Assembly: GCA_013285915.1 (NCBI GenBank)
Contig: JABDGS010000011.1
Span: forward strand, 1-57,588
Source of the DNA: Bacteroidota bacterium
GTDB lineage: Bacteria; Bacteroidota; Bacteroidia; Chitinophagales; Chitinophagaceae
Direction of reading: 5' to 3'
Length of the DNA: 57,588 bases
The translations under genes were made by a program, and so were the position numbers. Below the pieces are notes generated by a model, which made no database searches, had not been told where the DNA came from, and saw only the letters and a program-made list of their open reading frames with translations. How positions within the stretch are numbered: position 1 is the first letter of the stretch; every line of letters starts with the position of its first letter. Positions 56,005 through 57,588 of the stretch are shown here, one piece after another.

Positions 56005-57588
56005 ATGAAAAAATTGCACCAGCAGGTATTGCCATATATAATTACAGGATTTACTTTTTTAGCCACACAAACACACGCTCAGGATGCGCCGCAACTGGGC
56101 AAAAGCCCGGTTAAGGATGTTGTTAGCGCTATGACGCTGGAAGAAAAAGCGCGGCTTGTGGTGGGCATGGGTTTCAGGTTTCAAAGCCCGGTACCAAGAA
56201 GAGATACCGGCGCAAACGCGCAAAGAGATACAACGCGCAGGCCGCAATTACCACCCGTTGATCCGGCAGATAATATCCCTGAAAAAGTACCTGGCGCTGC
56301 TGGCAGAACACACGCAATACCACGCCTTGGTATACCTTCCATCACTGTATCAGATGGCCCAGCAGGTATACGAATTTCGCCAATAAGAAACAACGACAGT
56401 TCAAGAACATATTATGCAACAGCATGGCCATCAGGTACGTTGCTGGCATCCTCATGGGACACTGTTACCGTAAAAAAAGTGGGCATGGCTTTTGGCAACG
56501 AGATAAAAGAATATGGTGCCGATATTATTCTTGGCCCCGCACTTAATATCCACCGCAACCCGCTTGGAGGAAGGAATTTTGAATACTATTCTGAAGACCC
56601 GCTGATAGCCGGTAACATAACAGCGGCGATGGTTAACGGAATACAATCGCAGGGCGTGGGCACATCAATAAAACACTTTGCAGCAAACAACCAGGAAACA
56701 AACCGCAATACCGTTAATACTATTGTTAGCGAAAGGGCCTTACGCGAAATTTATTTGAAAGGGTTTGAGATTGCAGTAAAAAAATCGCAGCCCTGGACGG
56801 TAATGACAAGTTACAACAAGCTTAACGGCCCGTACACATCGGAAAACCCTGAGCTTGTTACAACAATATTGCGTAATGAGTGGGGCTTTAAAGGTGCTGT
56901 TATGAGCGACTGGTTTGGGGGCACCGATCCTGTTGGGCAAATGAATGCAGGGAACGATCTATTGATGCCCGGCACAAGTGACCAGTCAAAAAAAATAGTT
57001 GACGCTGTAAATGCGGGGAAGATTGATGTAAAGAAATTAGATGAAAACTGCGAGCATATTTTAAATATCGTCCTTCTCTCACCTGAGTTTAAAAAGTATG
57101 ACGTTTCAAACAGGCCAAATCTTAAGGCGCATGCCCTTATATCGCGCTCGGCTGCAACGGATGGCATGGTTTTACTAAAGAATGACAATAAAGCTTTACC
57201 GTTGAAAGGAGGCAAAAAAATTGCACTGTTTGGCAATACATCGTATGATATTATTGCCGGTGGCACCGGCAGCGGGGATGTTAACAAGCCATACACTATA
57301 AACCTCGCCCAGGGGCTGGAAAATGCAGGCTTTACCGTTGATGCTGCTATGAAAAGCGAATACATTCAGCATATTGCTGATGTAAAAGCAAAGCGCCCCA
57401 GGCCAAGAGGTTTTTCATTTGCTGTACCGCCACCGGTGCCTGAGTTGATAATGGATGCAACTACGCTTGCTCAAAAAGCAAGTGATGAGGACGCAGCCAT
57501 TATAACTATCGGCAGAAATGCGGGTGAGGGCGCAGACCGGAAACTACCAAACGATTTTTACTTATCAGACACAGAAAAAACTGTGATA
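56005..57588 (+). CDS. Glycoside hydrolase family 3 beta-glucosidase, exported (3' end outside window)
   Basis: The frame is open from ATG at 56005 to the window end (528 residues so far). A signal peptide ends near ATQTHAQ. The N-terminal GH3 TIM barrel shows VSDGPAGIRISP, TAWPSGTLLASSWD, GPALNIHRNPLGGRNFEYYS, GTSIKHFAANNQETNRN and VMTSYNKLNGPYTSENPEL. The catalytic nucleophile is Asp302 in GAVMSDWFGG. The alpha/beta sandwich domain begins near residue 390 (GMVLLKNDNKALPLKGG). A Pro/Arg-rich insert before the first strand (about residues 60-100) is larger than usual. It removes terminal beta-linked glucose or related sugars in the periplasm. Its acid/base residue should lie in the part not visible. 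Confidence 0.9.
   Translation, partial: MKKLHQQVLPYIITGFTFLATQTHAQDAPQLGKSPVKDVVSAMTLEEKARLVVGMGFRFQSPVPRRDTGANAQRDTTRRPQLPPVDPADNIPEKVPGAAGRTHAIPRLGIPSITVSDGPAGIRISPIRNNDSSRTYYATAWPSGTLLASSWDTVTVKKVGMAFGNEIKEYGADIILGPALNIHRNPLGGRNFEYYSEDPLIAGNITAAMVNGIQSQGVGTSIKHFAANNQETNRNTVNTIVSERALREIYLKGFEIAVKKSQPWTVMTSYNKLNGPYTSENPELVTTILRNEWGFKGAVMSDWFGGTDPVGQMNAGNDLLMPGTSDQSKKIVDAVNAGKIDVKKLDENCEHILNIVLLSPEFKKYDVSNRPNLKAHALISRSAATDGMVLLKNDNKALPLKGGKKIALFGNTSYDIIAGGTGSGDVNKPYTINLAQGLENAGFTVDAAMKSEYIQHIADVKAKRPRPRGFSFAVPPPVPELIMDATTLAQKASDEDAAIITIGRNAGEGADRKLPNDFYLSDTEKTVI

Overview
The window comes from a member of the Bacteroidota, most probably a Sphingobacteriia/Chitinophagia-type soil or freshwater organism. 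Signs of this are two TonB-dependent outer-membrane receptors with N-terminal carboxypeptidase-regulatory-like domains, a lipoprotein TamA homologue (TamL) coupled to TamB, a PKD/cytochrome c/CBM sugar dehydrogenase, a split methylmalonyl-CoA mutase, several TAnnTTTG-type -7 boxes and intergenic DNA full of dispersed repeats. Base composition is near 42% GC by eye. One gene (40656-42299) is clearly richer. No tRNA, rRNA, insertion sequence or CRISPR array is visible.

Layout. 1-2.9 kb: the 3' end of a sugar dehydrogenase/CBM protein, an exported TIM-barrel sugar isomerase-like enzyme and an LTXXQ periplasmic protein, closed by a strong bidirectional terminator. 2.9-19.2 kb (minus): a giant cyclic beta-1,2-glucan synthase, then TamL and TamB. 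19.2-20.2 kb: gene-poor DNA with two possible tiny membrane peptides. 20.2-25.1 kb (minus): receiver protein, seven-PAS histidine kinase and two small cytoplasmic proteins. 25.3-29.4 kb (plus): GH20 hexosaminidase, a membrane-anchored protein, methylmalonyl-CoA mutase catalytic subunit, and an antitoxin-like gene followed by a destroyed toxin. 29.5-33.1 kb (minus): EVE protein, LutA-like protein, RibH, TPR protein, pyruvate dehydrogenase E1 alpha. 33.3-37.3 kb: a small orphan protein, a zeta-toxin-like kinase with a small partner, a hemolysin III-family protein, a DUF1697 protein with a non-ATG start, and a TsdA-like dihaem cytochrome. 37.4-42.3 kb: a polysaccharide flippase and M1 peptidase (minus), and a peptide-binding lipoprotein (plus). 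42.3-57.6 kb (plus): outer-membrane receptor, PQQ-type sugar dehydrogenase, two tandem exported TIM-barrel proteins, a thioredoxin-like protein, a TMEM220 protein, a second TonB receptor and a GH3 glycosidase cut by the window end.

How the genes may work together. The pairing of a sugar dehydrogenase/cytochrome/CBM protein with exported TIM-barrel enzymes occurs twice (1-1750 and 46529-51775). It may be a periplasmic oxidise-then-isomerise (or cleave) route for glycosides, with the TonB receptors and the GH3 and GH20 enzymes supplying substrate. This link is inference. The most striking DNA-level feature is the intergenic DNA. Many gene ends carry short degenerate tandem repeats with fixed periods of 7, 8 or 19 bp, and there are several distinct palindromic element families. 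None looks like a classical insertion sequence.
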